DNA of 64,000 bases from Achromobacter ruhlandii (GTDB lineage Bacteria; Pseudomonadota; Gammaproteobacteria; Burkholderiales; Burkholderiaceae_B): contig NZ_CADIJL010000002.1 in assembly GCF_902859695.1 (NCBI RefSeq), positions 124,001 to 188,000 of the forward strand, read 5' to 3'. Positions 56,138-64,000 of the stretch are shown one piece after another. Below the pieces are notes generated by a model. That model did not search any database. It saw nothing but the letters and a program-made list of their open reading frames with translations, and was not told the origin of the DNA. The translations under genes and the position numbers were made by a program. Position 1 is the stretch's first letter; each line of letters opens with the position of its first letter.

Positions 56138-56569
56138 ATGACCGAATTACGCCGAGCCCGAATGGTTCCGGAGTTGCTGGTGGCCGACCTGCCGCGCAGC
56201 CTGGCTTTCTGGATGGACCTGTGCGGCTTCCAGATTGCCTACCGACGCGAGGCGGAGGGCTTTGCATACCTGGACCTGGACGGCGCGCAGTTCATGCTGG
56301 AGGAGGTGCGCGGCGATGACAACTGGATCACGGGCGCGCTGGAGGCGCCGCGTGGGCGGGGCGTCAATTTCGAGATCAAGGTGGCCGCCATCGAGCCCTT
56401 GCTGGAGCGCTTGGCGGCCGCCCGCTGGCCGTTGTACCGGGAACCCGAAGCGCGTTGGTATCGCAGCGATGCGATCGAAGTGGGCGTGCGCCAGTTCCTG
56501 GTGCAGGACCCCGATGGCTATCTGCTGCGCTTCTCGGCCTGGGTCGGCGATCGACCGGCGGCGCATTGA
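56138..56569 (+). CDS. VOC (glyoxalase/bleomycin-resistance-type) protein
   Basis: 143 residues. Single vicinal-oxygen-chelate domain pair: ARMVPELLVADLPRSLAFWMDLCGFQIAYRRE...FAYLDLDGAQFMLEE, then RQFLVQDPDGYLLRFSAWVGD. The closing QDPDGYLLRF strand is typical of BRP/fosfomycin-type VOC proteins. The ATG at 56138 follows GCGGAGA. It may bind a small toxic compound or catalyse a metal-dependent reaction; substrate cannot be told. Confidence 0.8.
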   Translation: MTELRRARMVPELLVADLPRSLAFWMDLCGFQIAYRREAEGFAYLDLDGAQFMLEEVRGDDNWITGALEAPRGRGVNFEIKVAAIEPLLERLAAARWPLYREPEARWYRSDAIEVGVRQFLVQDPDGYLLRFSAWVGDRPAAH

Positions 56570-56571
56570 CG

Positions 56572-56895
56572 ATGCGCGCGCTGATCCTGGCGCTGGCCGC
56601 GCTGGCCGTATCGTTCGCGACCACGGCTCATTCGGCGAACACTCCCTGTTCCGGCAAGAAGGGCGGCGTGGAACGCTGTGCCGGGGAGAAGTTTCTTTGC
56701 CGTGATGGTTCGATCAGCGCATCGAAGCGTGTCTGCACGGGGCCGGACGGCGGCGCCCAATCCCTGGTGTCGCCGCCACCCGCGGCCGGTTCGAGCGGCA
56801 CGTGCCACTGCCGCGACGGCCAATACTGTACGGGCCCGCGCGGCGGAACCTTCTGCTATTCGGACAGCGGGAAAAAGTCGTACCTGAGGAAGTGA
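56572..56895 (+). CDS. Small Cys-rich secreted protein, unknown function
   Basis: 107 residues beginning 3 bp after the VOC gene stop. Signal peptide MRALILALAALAVSFATTAHS. The mature part has eight cysteines (PCSG, RCAG, LCRD, VCTG, CHC, YCTG, FCYS), two SGKK motifs and repeated CTGP-type turns (VCTGPDGG, YCTGPRGG), so up to four disulfides and a possible internal duplication. A Pro/Ala linker (SPPPAAGSSG) divides the halves. Periplasmic or secreted; no family recognised. Confidence 0.65.
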   Translation: MRALILALAALAVSFATTAHSANTPCSGKKGGVERCAGEKFLCRDGSISASKRVCTGPDGGAQSLVSPPPAAGSSGTCHCRDGQYCTGPRGGTFCYSDSGKKSYLRK

Positions 56896-57097
56896 CGCGC
56901 TGCCGTCACGCGGCCTCGCGCTTCAGGCGCTTCCAGACCTTCGCCATCGAGGCCAGGCGGGGGCAGGCAGCGGTGGCCGCGCCGTCGCGCATGGCCGGGG
57001 CCGCGTGTCGTCGCGTGGTCGGGGGCGGCCCGGCGGCTTGGGCGGCAGGCACCGCGCGGTCCTGGCGGGGCGGCACGTTCCTGCGTACACTGGCGCC

Positions 57098-57712
57098 ATG
57101 CTGCGCATTGACCATCTCACCAAACGCTACGGCGACCATCTCGTCTTCCAGGGGCTGACGCACACCTTCGGCCCCGGCTGCGTGGCGCTGTGCGAAGAGG
57201 ACAGCACCGGTAAATCCAGCCTGCTCGCCATCATCGCGGGCGTGATCGCGCCGGATGGCGGCGAGGTCTGGGTCGAGGGCCATTCGCTGGGCGGGGCGCC
57301 CCAACTGGCCAAGTCCCGCCTCGCCTACGTGCCCGACAACTGCCTGGCGTCGCCGCAGCAGACCGGGCGCGGTTTGCTCCAGCAGGTCGCGGCGGAGAAG
57401 GGCGTGGCGGTGGATGACGCGGTGCTCGACCTGGCCGCGCGGCTGGGGCTGGAACCGCACCTGGACAAGCGCTTCGAGCAGATGTCCACGGGCACGCGCC
57501 GCAAGGTCTACCTGACCGCGGCCGCCCTGGGCGATCCGGCCGTGGTCATCGCCGACGGCCCCAGCAACGGGCTGGATACGCCGGCGCGGCGTGAACTGGC
57601 CGAGCTGTTCATGGCCTGGGGCCGGGACCGCGTGGTGCTGTTCGCCAGCCACGATCCCGAACTGGTGCAGGCCTGCGGGGCAACCGTCATGGAGGTGGCC
57701 GCGCTGCGCTAG
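57098..57712 (+). CDS. Orphan ABC-type ATPase with degenerate nucleotide site
   Basis: 204 residues from the ATG at 57098. CcmA/bacitracin-export-type ATPase layout: MLRIDHLTKRYGDHLVFQGL, Walker A position CEEDSTGKSSLL (GPNGAGKS replaced except GKS), signature MSTGTRRKVYLTAA, Walker B VVIADGPSNGLD with Gly where the catalytic Glu belongs, and switch His FASHDPEL. Loss of the general base suggests slow or no hydrolysis. No permease gene is adjacent. It may bind nucleotide without driving transport, or be decaying; the frame itself is intact. Confidence 0.75.
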   Translation: MLRIDHLTKRYGDHLVFQGLTHTFGPGCVALCEEDSTGKSSLLAIIAGVIAPDGGEVWVEGHSLGGAPQLAKSRLAYVPDNCLASPQQTGRGLLQQVAAEKGVAVDDAVLDLAARLGLEPHLDKRFEQMSTGTRRKVYLTAAALGDPAVVIADGPSNGLDTPARRELAELFMAWGRDRVVLFASHDPELVQACGATVMEVAALR

Positions 57713-57726
57713 CGCGGCGCCGCCGG

Positions 57727-58488
57727 CTACTTGCCTCCGGTGACGTCGACGAATGTCCCGGTGACGTACGAGGCCTCGGCGCCGGCCAGCCACAGGATGG
57801 CTCGCGCCACTTCTTCGGGCTGGCCGCCGCGGCCCATGGGCACGGTGTCCTTGACGCGGTCCACCCGCCCCGGTTCGCCGCCGCTGGCGTGCATCTCGGT
57901 ATAGATGTGGCCGGGACGCACGCAGTTCACGCGGATGCCTTCGCGCGCCACTTCCTTGGAAAAGCCGATCGTGAAACTCTCCAGCGCGCCCTTCGAGGCG
58001 GCGTAGTCCACGTATTCATTGGGGCTGCCGAGCCGCGCCGCGCCCGATGACACGTTGATGATGGCGCCGCCCCGGCCGTTGTGGCGCTGGGACATGCGCC
58101 GGGCCGCCTGCTGCGCGCACAGCATGGGGCCGATGGCGTTGACGGCGAAGACCCGTTGCATCCGTTCGAACGTCAGGTCCTCCACGCGCGATTGCCGCGC
58201 GATGATCGCGGCGTTGTTCACCAGTACGTCCAGACGGCCGAATGCCTGGTCGATGGCGGCGAACAGATGGGTGACCTGTTGCGGGTCCGCGCTGTCGGCG
58301 CGCACGGCCAGGGCGCGGCGCCCCAGGGCCTGGACGTCGGCGACCACCGCCCGCGCCGCCGCCTCGTTCGAGACATAGCTGATCGCCACGTCGTAGCCCT
58401 GCGCGGCAGCCAGCCGCGCGGTGGCGGCGCCGACGCCGCGGCTGCCGCCGGTGATCAGGATGACGGGGGCTTGGGATTCGGTGGCCAT
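57727..58488 (-). CDS. Short-chain dehydrogenase/reductase (classical SDR)
   Basis: 253 residues. NAD(P)-binding TGGSRGVGAATARLAA, NNAAI, catalytic Ser in VSSGAARLG, YxxxK in DYAASKGAL, then RVNCVRPGHIYTEMHA and a C-terminal YVTGTFVDVTGGK. Glucose-dehydrogenase/FabG-like group. Lies end to end with the orphan ATPase (convergent) and is monocistronic. Substrate unknown. Confidence 0.85.
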   Translation of the reverse strand: MATESQAPVILITGGSRGVGAATARLAAAQGYDVAISYVSNEAAARAVVADVQALGRRALAVRADSADPQQVTHLFAAIDQAFGRLDVLVNNAAIIARQSRVEDLTFERMQRVFAVNAIGPMLCAQQAARRMSQRHNGRGGAIINVSSGAARLGSPNEYVDYAASKGALESFTIGFSKEVAREGIRVNCVRPGHIYTEMHASGGEPGRVDRVKDTVPMGRGGQPEEVARAILWLAGAEASYVTGTFVDVTGGK

Positions 58489-58748
58489 GAAAAGGGGCTC
58501 CTGCTGCGAAGTTCGGGATGGGGGACCTCGGGCGCGCCTGCGCCGCGCCGGTCACTATACTTCGCGCGAATCCGCGCATCCGAGGCTGCCGCACGCGACG
58601 GGCGCCGGAATTCCCGGATGCGCCGGCGGGTCAAGGCGTCATCGGGCGCGCGATGCCGATACACTGCAGTCGCCTGCGCGTGGCGCGGTGTCGATGGCGG
58701 CCGCGCAAGGCTTGCCCGGCCCGCGCCCGGTTTTCAAGGAGTGGATTC

Positions 58749-59480
58749 ATGGCACGCATCTTCATCACCGGTTCGGTCGATGGCCTGGGGCTGGCGGCCG
58801 CGCGCGCGCTGCTGGCGGACGGCCACATGGTGGTCGTGCACGGCCGCAACCGCGAGCGCCTGGGCGCCGCGAGGGAATTGTTGTCGCAAGGGGCGCTGGC
58901 CGTGGTGGGCGACCTGGCCGACCTGGCGCAGACGCGGGAGCTGGCGGACCAGCTCAATGCGCTGGGTCGGATGGACGCGGTCATCCACAATGCCGGCGTC
59001 TTCACCGGCCCGGCCATCCTGCCAGTCAATGTCATCGCGCCGTATGTGCTGACCGCCTTGATGGCGCGGCCGCGACGGCTGGTGTACCTGAGCAGCGAAA
59101 TGCACTACGACGGCAGGCCGGACCTGGACGGCATGGCCTGGGATGGCGGCCGCGAAAGCGGCTCGTATTCGGACAGCAAGCTGTTCGTGACGGCGTTGAT
59201 GGCGGCCGTGGCGCGCCGCTGGCCGGATGTGATCAGCCATGCGGTCGATCCCGGCTGGGTGCCCACCAAGATGGGCGTGCCCAACGCGCCGGACGATCTC
59301 AGCCTGGGGCATGTCACGCAAGCCTGGCTGGCGACGACCGATGATGCCGACGCGCTGCGCAGCGGCGGCTACTGGCATCACCAGGCGCGGCGCGAACCGC
59401 ATCCGGCCACGCATGACGAGGCCTTCCAGGCGCGTCTGCTGCAAACCCTGCAAGGCGCCACGGGAATCGGGCTGCCCTGA
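58749..59480 (+). CDS. SDR-family oxidoreductase (short, atypical)
   Basis: 243 residues from the ATG at 58749 with AAGGAG upstream. TGSVDGLGLAAARALL (TGxxxGxG), NAGVFTGP, Ser in YLSSEMHYDG and YSDSK as the YxxxK motif. It lacks the long substrate loop of classical SDRs, going quickly from VNVIAPYVLTALM to the catalytic Ser, and its C-terminus (WHHQARREPHPATHDEAFQ) resembles light-dependent protochlorophyllide reductase/retinol-dehydrogenase-like SDRs. Function unknown. Stands alone between two divergent or convergent genes. Confidence 0.78.
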   Translation: MARIFITGSVDGLGLAAARALLADGHMVVVHGRNRERLGAARELLSQGALAVVGDLADLAQTRELADQLNALGRMDAVIHNAGVFTGPAILPVNVIAPYVLTALMARPRRLVYLSSEMHYDGRPDLDGMAWDGGRESGSYSDSKLFVTALMAAVARRWPDVISHAVDPGWVPTKMGVPNAPDDLSLGHVTQAWLATTDDADALRSGGYWHHQARREPHPATHDEAFQARLLQTLQGATGIGLP

Positions 59481-59668
59481 CGCGGTCCGGCGCCTGCGTG
59501 ACGGCATTGCGGCGGCCGCGGCGCCGCGCGCTGGAGCCGACGCAGTCGCGGTTCGCGGGCGACGCGCGTGGCATTTCCGGCCGCTCCATGTTCGGCGCCA
59601 AAGTGCGCGGCTTTGCCGTGGAGCGGGTCGTCAGGTTTTGGAGCGGCCCGCGAGGAAGGGGCGGAACG

Positions 59669-61579
59669 TCATGCGTCGGCGGAACGGGCCGCTTGCAAGG
59701 CGCGCAGCGCGACAGCCACCTCTTCCAACACCGGCCGCCATGCATCCGGGGCCGGTTGGCGGAACAGGCGCAGCGACGGATACCAGGGACTGTCGCGGCG
59801 TTCGCGCAGCCAGCGCCAGTCGGACGCGAAGGGCAATAGCGCCCAGGCCGGGCAGCCCAGCGCGCCCGCCAGATGAACCGGCGATGAGTCCACCGACACC
59901 AGCACATCCAGCAGGGTCAGGATGGCCGCGGTGTCGTCAAAGTCCTGGATATCCTGGCCCAACGGCACCAGGTTCAGGCCCGGCGGGGGCGAGGCCGCCT
60001 GGGCGGACGCCTCGCCGACCTGCAGCCCGATGAAAGTGATGCCGGGCTGTGCCAGCGGCGCCAGATCGGCCAGCGCCAGGGAACGCTGCGCGTCGCGCGG
60101 GTGGGTCGGCCGGCCCGCCCAGGCCAGCCCGACCAGGGGGCGCGGCAGGCCCGCCAGCCGCGCGCGCCAGCGAGCCACGCGGGCCGGGTCGGCGCGCAGG
60201 TAGGCGGTGCGCACGGGCAGGTCGTCAAGCCGCAGGCCTAGCGCCAGCGGCAGGCTCATCAGCTCGCAGTGCAGATCGAACGGCGGCGGCGGCGAGCCGG
60301 CGACGATGACTTCATCAATCCCGTCGCCGCCCCGCGCCAGTGCGTGGCATGGCGCCTTGACCTCCAGGACGATGCGCGCGCCGCTGCGCGCGCGGGCCAG
60401 CGCCACCAATTGCAGGAACTGGAAGGTATCGCCGTAGCCTTGCTCGTCATGCAGCAGCAGCGTCTGGCCGGGGATGGGCCGGCCATCCCAGCGCGGCTTT
60501 TGCACGTGGCGGGCCAGCGCCGCCGTGTGCGCCAGGTGATAGCGGTAGCGGTACTCGCGCCAGCCGGCATCGAAATCGCCCTCCGTCAGCAGCACCTCGG
60601 CCAGCTCGAAGCGCGACCCCGTGTCGCCCGGCTCCGCGCGCAGCACGTGCTCCAGGGCGGCGCGCGCTTCCCGCAGCTTTCCTTGCGGGCGCAGGGCCTG
60701 GACCAGCAGGCGCAATAGCGCGACATGACGCCCCGCCTGCGCCTGCGCGTCGCGCAGCAACGTTTCGGCTTCGGCGTAGCGGCCCTCGCGGAGCAGCGCC
60801 TCGGCCTCGCCCAGCGCATGTTCATCGGGCGGCGCGGCCGGCGCCGGGGCGCCGCCGGGAATTGCCTGGCCCTGGCCTGGCCGTGGCCGCGCGCGCTCCA
60901 GCGCGGCCAGATTCAGGTGCGCCTGCGGCAGCAGCGGATCAATCTCGATGGCGCGCCGGATGGCGGCCAGGGCGGCCTCGTGCCGGCCCTCGTCGCCCAA
61001 CGCCACCGCCATGTTGCTCAAGGCCTGCGCGTAGTCCGGGTCCAATTCCAGGGCGCGGCGGTAATGCGCCAGCGCCTGCGGGTTGTCGCCCAGGCGCTTG
61101 CAGGTGTTGCCCAGGTTGTTGTGGGCCTGCGGGCTGTCGGGCAGCAACGCGGCCACGCGCTGCAGGCAATCGAGGCTGGCGGCCAGCTGGCCTGCCTCCT
61201 GCAGGATGATGCCCAGGTTGTTCCAGCCCTCGGCCAGCCCCGGGTCGGCGGCCACCGCGCGCCGGGCGGCCGCCTCGGCTTCGTCGAGCCGTCCCTGCTG
61301 GCGGCACACTTCCGCCAGATTGCTGCAATAGGCGGCCGGCGCCGCGGGCGGCTGGCAGGCTGCGCGCAGATGCGCCAGCGCCAGCGCTGGATGGCCGTAC
61401 GCATGCGCGATCAGGCCGAGCAAATGCCGCGCGTCAGGCTGGTCCGGAACCGCGTCCAGCACCCGCAGGCAAAGGTCTTCGGCTTGCGCGGCCTGACCGG
61501 CGTTCCAGTGCGTGTGGGCCAGGGCGATGGCCTCGCGGACGGTCAACGGCGGGGCGGCGCGGTCGGCGGTCGGGCCCAA
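59669..61579 (-). CDS. TPR protein with C-terminal GT-B glycosyltransferase-like domain
   Basis: 636 residues from a TTG start 8 nt after AAGGAG. About five TPR units lie in residues 60-230 (NLAEVCRQQGRLDEAEAAARRAVAADP, NNLGNTCKRLGDNPQALAHYRRALELDPDYAQA), with a less regular set to about 330. The C-terminal part (about 340-630) has DEQGYGDTFQFLQLVALAR, VGLAWAGRPTHPRDAQRSL and VSVDSSPVHLAGALGCPAWALLPFASDWRW, as in TPR-linked GT9/heptosyltransferase-like proteins. Such proteins can glycosylate autotransporters or act in cell-surface assembly. It is divergent from an autotransporter gene with a 261-bp shared promoter region. Catalysis is not proven by sequence. Confidence 0.75.
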   Translation of the reverse strand: MGPTADRAAPPLTVREAIALAHTHWNAGQAAQAEDLCLRVLDAVPDQPDARHLLGLIAHAYGHPALALAHLRAACQPPAAPAAYCSNLAEVCRQQGRLDEAEAAARRAVAADPGLAEGWNNLGIILQEAGQLAASLDCLQRVAALLPDSPQAHNNLGNTCKRLGDNPQALAHYRRALELDPDYAQALSNMAVALGDEGRHEAALAAIRRAIEIDPLLPQAHLNLAALERARPRPGQGQAIPGGAPAPAAPPDEHALGEAEALLREGRYAEAETLLRDAQAQAGRHVALLRLLVQALRPQGKLREARAALEHVLRAEPGDTGSRFELAEVLLTEGDFDAGWREYRYRYHLAHTAALARHVQKPRWDGRPIPGQTLLLHDEQGYGDTFQFLQLVALARARSGARIVLEVKAPCHALARGGDGIDEVIVAGSPPPPFDLHCELMSLPLALGLRLDDLPVRTAYLRADPARVARWRARLAGLPRPLVGLAWAGRPTHPRDAQRSLALADLAPLAQPGITFIGLQVGEASAQAASPPPGLNLVPLGQDIQDFDDTAAILTLLDVLVSVDSSPVHLAGALGCPAWALLPFASDWRWLRERRDSPWYPSLRLFRQPAPDAWRPVLEEVAVALRALQAARSADA

Positions 61580-61840
61580 GAAGGTCGCTCCTTGTAAATC
61601 GGCATTGGCGGCAAAAGTGCGATTATCTTCGCGGTGGGCAGGAATTGACCAGTGATTGCGCCTTTTCTTTTCGCTTCAGCCGCCCCGGCGCGGGCTATAT
61701 TGTGCGCAAATATTTCGCCCATCGGCCAAAAAAAGTCGGCTCGTCCTGTCGTGGGTGCGCCGCGCTGATCGCATGCGTTCGTGCCAACTTCACGGTGGGC
61801 CAGGATGACGCGGGCCGTCGCAAAAACAAGGGATCGCGCT
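61580..61840. other. Divergent promoter region, TPR protein / second autotransporter
   Basis: 261 bp. It holds AT-rich stretches at 61655-61672 and 61696-61740, including TATATT (61696) as a possible -10 for the autotransporter. No good -35 pair was found. No Fur-like box like those ahead of the receptors was seen. Confidence 0.3.
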
Positions 61841-64000
61841 TTGAACCACATCTACCGTCTGGTATGGAACCGCCGTCTGCGCGTCTGGCAAGCGGCGTCG
61901 GAACTGGCATCGCAAGCGCGTGCGGGCGGGATCTCGCCCGGCCCCGTCCTGCCTTGCCTGCCGCGCCGTCATGCACTGGGCGCCGCGCTGGCGCTGGCAC
62001 TGGCCGGGACCGGCGGGGCGGCCCAGGCGGACTGTATCCGCGCCGGCCTTCTCGTCCAATGCGCCTCGCCAGCCAATCCTGTCACGCCGTCCTACGCGGA
62101 TGCGACCAATAACCTGCAGGTCACCGTGACTGGCACGGGGTCGTTGGGCGTCATACCGCCCGGCGGCGGCACCGCGCTCAGCCTGACCGGCAGCAACGTG
62201 ACCGTGTCGAACGATGGCAGGATCGACCCCAACCCGCTTGGCGTGAATTCGGCCGGGTCGACCGGCGTGTTCGTCGGCAACAGTTCGGCCGGCGTCACAC
62301 GGGTGACCAATGGGGTGACGGGGACGATTGTCGGCGTCACCCCCGGCGTCGGCGGCGGCTCCAGCCTGCCGTCGCTCCTGGGCATGGCCCTGGCCGTGCA
62401 GAACGGCAGCGGCGGGACGAGCTACCTCACCAACGCTGGCATGATAAGCAGCAGAGATGTGGACGGCACCGTCACCGCGGCGGCGGACAAGGCCGTCATT
62501 GCCGCTTACGGCGGCGCGAAGGTGGAATTCGTCAACGACCGTACCGGCACCATCGTCGGCCGCGTCGCGTTCGAAGCCGCCGGCATTCCCGGCGAGGGGC
62601 ACAGTTTCACCAATGCCGGGACCATCGTCGGCGGCGTGTCGCTGGGCCAGGGCGGTAACAACACCTTCACCGCCGTCTCGGGTTCCGTCGTGTTTCGCGG
62701 TTCGGGATCCTCGTCAGCCGACCTGCCGGTGGCCGGTCAGCCCGGGCTTGCCTTCGCGCCTGCCGGCACGATCGATGGCGGCGTGGGCGGGGGCAACACG
62801 CTGGTGCTGCAGAACGCGCTGCCGTCCGCCGGCACCGGCAGCGGCACGGGAGGGGCGGTCACCGCCATCTCCGGGCTGACCTACGTCAACTTCCAGAACC
62901 TGCGTATCAACAGCGGTTCCTGGATATTGCAGGATTCGCCCCTGGTCTCCGGCGGCAGCGTGACGCTCAACGGCGGCCTGGCGACGCTGCAGCACGGCGC
63001 CATGCTAGGACTCGGCCCGATCAACGCGAATGGGGGCGCGATTGCCGCCGCCGGCGCGCCGGGGACGTTGAGAATGGCCAACGACTTCGTGCTCGGTCCT
63101 GGCGGGCTCACGGTAACAGGCGCCAACGGCATGACGCTGTCCGGCACGCTCTCCGGCGCGGGGGGGCTGAGCCTGACCGGCAGCGGCACGGTCATCCTCA
63201 CCGGCGCCGGCAACCATGCCGGCGGCACTTTCGTGCAAGCCGGCACCCTGCAGATAGGCAACGGCGCCAACTCGGGCAGCCTGGCCGGCGATGCGGACAT
63301 CGCGGCGGGCGCGGCGCTGGTCTTCAATCGCGGCGACACGATCCGCTTCGACGGCATACTGCGCGGCGCCGGACAGGTGCGCCAGGCCGGCGCCGGCACC
63401 CTGGTGCTGGCTGGCGAGAACGCCTTCGCGGGCACCACGGTGGTCGACGCGGGCACGCTGCAAGTGGGCGATGGCGGCAATCGCGGCTCGTTGAGCGGCA
63501 ATATCGTCAACAACGCCAACCTGCGGTTCGATCGCGCCGACGATGCCGTCTACGCGGGCGCGATTTCCGGCGCGGGCGCAACGACGAAGCTGGGCGCCGG
63601 GACGCTGGCGCTGACCGGCGACAGCAGCGCCTACACGGGCGCGACACAGGTGGCGGCCGGCACGTTGCAGGTGGACGGCAAGCTCGGCGGCCAGGTGCTT
63701 GCCGCGAGCGGGTCGACGCTGTCCGGCTCCGGAACGCTGGGCGGGGTGACCATCGCATCCGGCGCCACCCTGGCCCCGGGCAGCGCCAACCTTCCCACGG
63801 GCCGCATGAACGTGCAGGGAGACCTGACCTTCCAACCGGGATCCGTCTACCGCGTCGCCACCACGCCGGATGGCTTGGCCAGCAGCGTGCGGGTGGCCGG
63901 CAGCGCCAACCTGGCGGGATCCGTGCTGCATATCGGCCAGAACGGCAACTATGCGCCTGCCACGGTCTATTCCATCCTGACGGCGGACAACGGGGTGCAG
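61841..64000 (+). CDS. Autotransporter with extended signal peptide (ESPR), C-terminus outside window
   Basis: The open frame runs 720 codons to the window end with no stop. It starts at TTG (61841): MNHIYRLVWNRRLRVWQAASE is the ESPR motif of large autotransporters, and AAGGGA lies 7 nt upstream. An in-frame ATG at 61805 would add 12 residues that spoil the ESPR pattern. The hydrophobic core ALGAALALALAGTGGAAQA and likely cleavage before DCIRAG follow. The passenger is Gly/Ser/Thr-rich with three passenger-associated transport repeats (near residues 446, 517 and 584; for example GAGTLVLAGENAFAGTTVV). The barrel domain is not seen. Probably a beta-helical surface adhesin. Confidence 0.88.
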   Translation, partial: MNHIYRLVWNRRLRVWQAASELASQARAGGISPGPVLPCLPRRHALGAALALALAGTGGAAQADCIRAGLLVQCASPANPVTPSYADATNNLQVTVTGTGSLGVIPPGGGTALSLTGSNVTVSNDGRIDPNPLGVNSAGSTGVFVGNSSAGVTRVTNGVTGTIVGVTPGVGGGSSLPSLLGMALAVQNGSGGTSYLTNAGMISSRDVDGTVTAAADKAVIAAYGGAKVEFVNDRTGTIVGRVAFEAAGIPGEGHSFTNAGTIVGGVSLGQGGNNTFTAVSGSVVFRGSGSSSADLPVAGQPGLAFAPAGTIDGGVGGGNTLVLQNALPSAGTGSGTGGAVTAISGLTYVNFQNLRINSGSWILQDSPLVSGGSVTLNGGLATLQHGAMLGLGPINANGGAIAAAGAPGTLRMANDFVLGPGGLTVTGANGMTLSGTLSGAGGLSLTGSGTVILTGAGNHAGGTFVQAGTLQIGNGANSGSLAGDADIAAGAALVFNRGDTIRFDGILRGAGQVRQAGAGTLVLAGENAFAGTTVVDAGTLQVGDGGNRGSLSGNIVNNANLRFDRADDAVYAGAISGAGATTKLGAGTLALTGDSSAYTGATQVAAGTLQVDGKLGGQVLAASGSTLSGSGTLGGVTIASGATLAPGSANLPTGRMNVQGDLTFQPGSVYRVATTPDGLASSVRVAGSANLAGSVLHIGQNGNYAPATVYSILTADNGVQ

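Overview
The window is about 67% G+C by eye, gene-dense, and reads as chromosome from a betaproteobacterium of the Alcaligenaceae, most like Achromobacter or Bordetella. The case rests on a complete iscRSUA-hscBA-fdx-iscX operon, recJ/RpfE-type and prfB/lysS blocks, pertactin-type autotransporters, several TonB-dependent siderophore receptors, and the style of the branched-chain (Liv) ABC operon. The genus is an inference from gene content; no 16S rRNA, tRNA, CRISPR, integrase or insertion sequence was seen.

Layout. 1-4.4 kb: start of lexA (minus) with a perfect SOS box, aromatic/aspartate aminotransferase tyrB, uvrB, and a low-molecular-weight protein tyrosine phosphatase. 4.45-10.1 kb: Fe-S cluster assembly operon behind an IscR-type site, closed by a strong terminator. 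10.2-13.4 kb: a two-domain methylglyoxal synthase-like protein and a TonB siderophore receptor with a Fur-like box. 13.4-22.9 kb: an enoyl-CoA hydratase/isomerase gene divergent from a tight operon livG-livH-livM-(frameshifted binding protein)-livF-acyl-CoA ligase-thiolase-TetR, which looks like an uptake-plus-CoA-activation-plus-thiolysis module for a carboxylic acid. 22.9-26.7 kb: yggS-benE divergent from a MocR-type (GntR/aminotransferase) regulator, with direct repeats between them. 26.7-30.5 kb: prfB (with programmed frameshift)-SDR-lysS-small membrane protein. 30.8-38.1 kb: an MFS transporter and a giant autotransporter with three ~390-residue repeats, lying between prfB and recJ.

38.1-43.8 kb: recJ, an RpfE-type protein, lolC, lolD and a TatD-family nuclease. 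43.77-44.02 kb: an in-register array of 14-bp repeats between convergent genes. 44.0-54.5 kb: a CpxA/CpxR-like two-component system, then an iron block: catecholate-type TonB receptor, binding protein, two FecCD permeases, ATPase, and a third TonB receptor, with Fur-like boxes ahead of both receptors. 54.5-59.5 kb: thiM under a TPP riboswitch, a decayed small gene, a VOC protein, a Cys-rich secreted protein, an orphan degenerate ABC ATPase and two short-chain dehydrogenases. 59.7-64 kb: a TPR/glycosyltransferase-like protein divergent from a second, truncated autotransporter that carries an extended signal peptide (ESPR).

Main themes are Fe-S biogenesis, iron acquisition, acid uptake and activation, and surface autotransporters. 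Two genes look broken by single-base shifts: the Liv binding protein near 17727, and a small membrane protein at about 55.7-56.1 kb. All family calls are from motif reading only; no database search was run.
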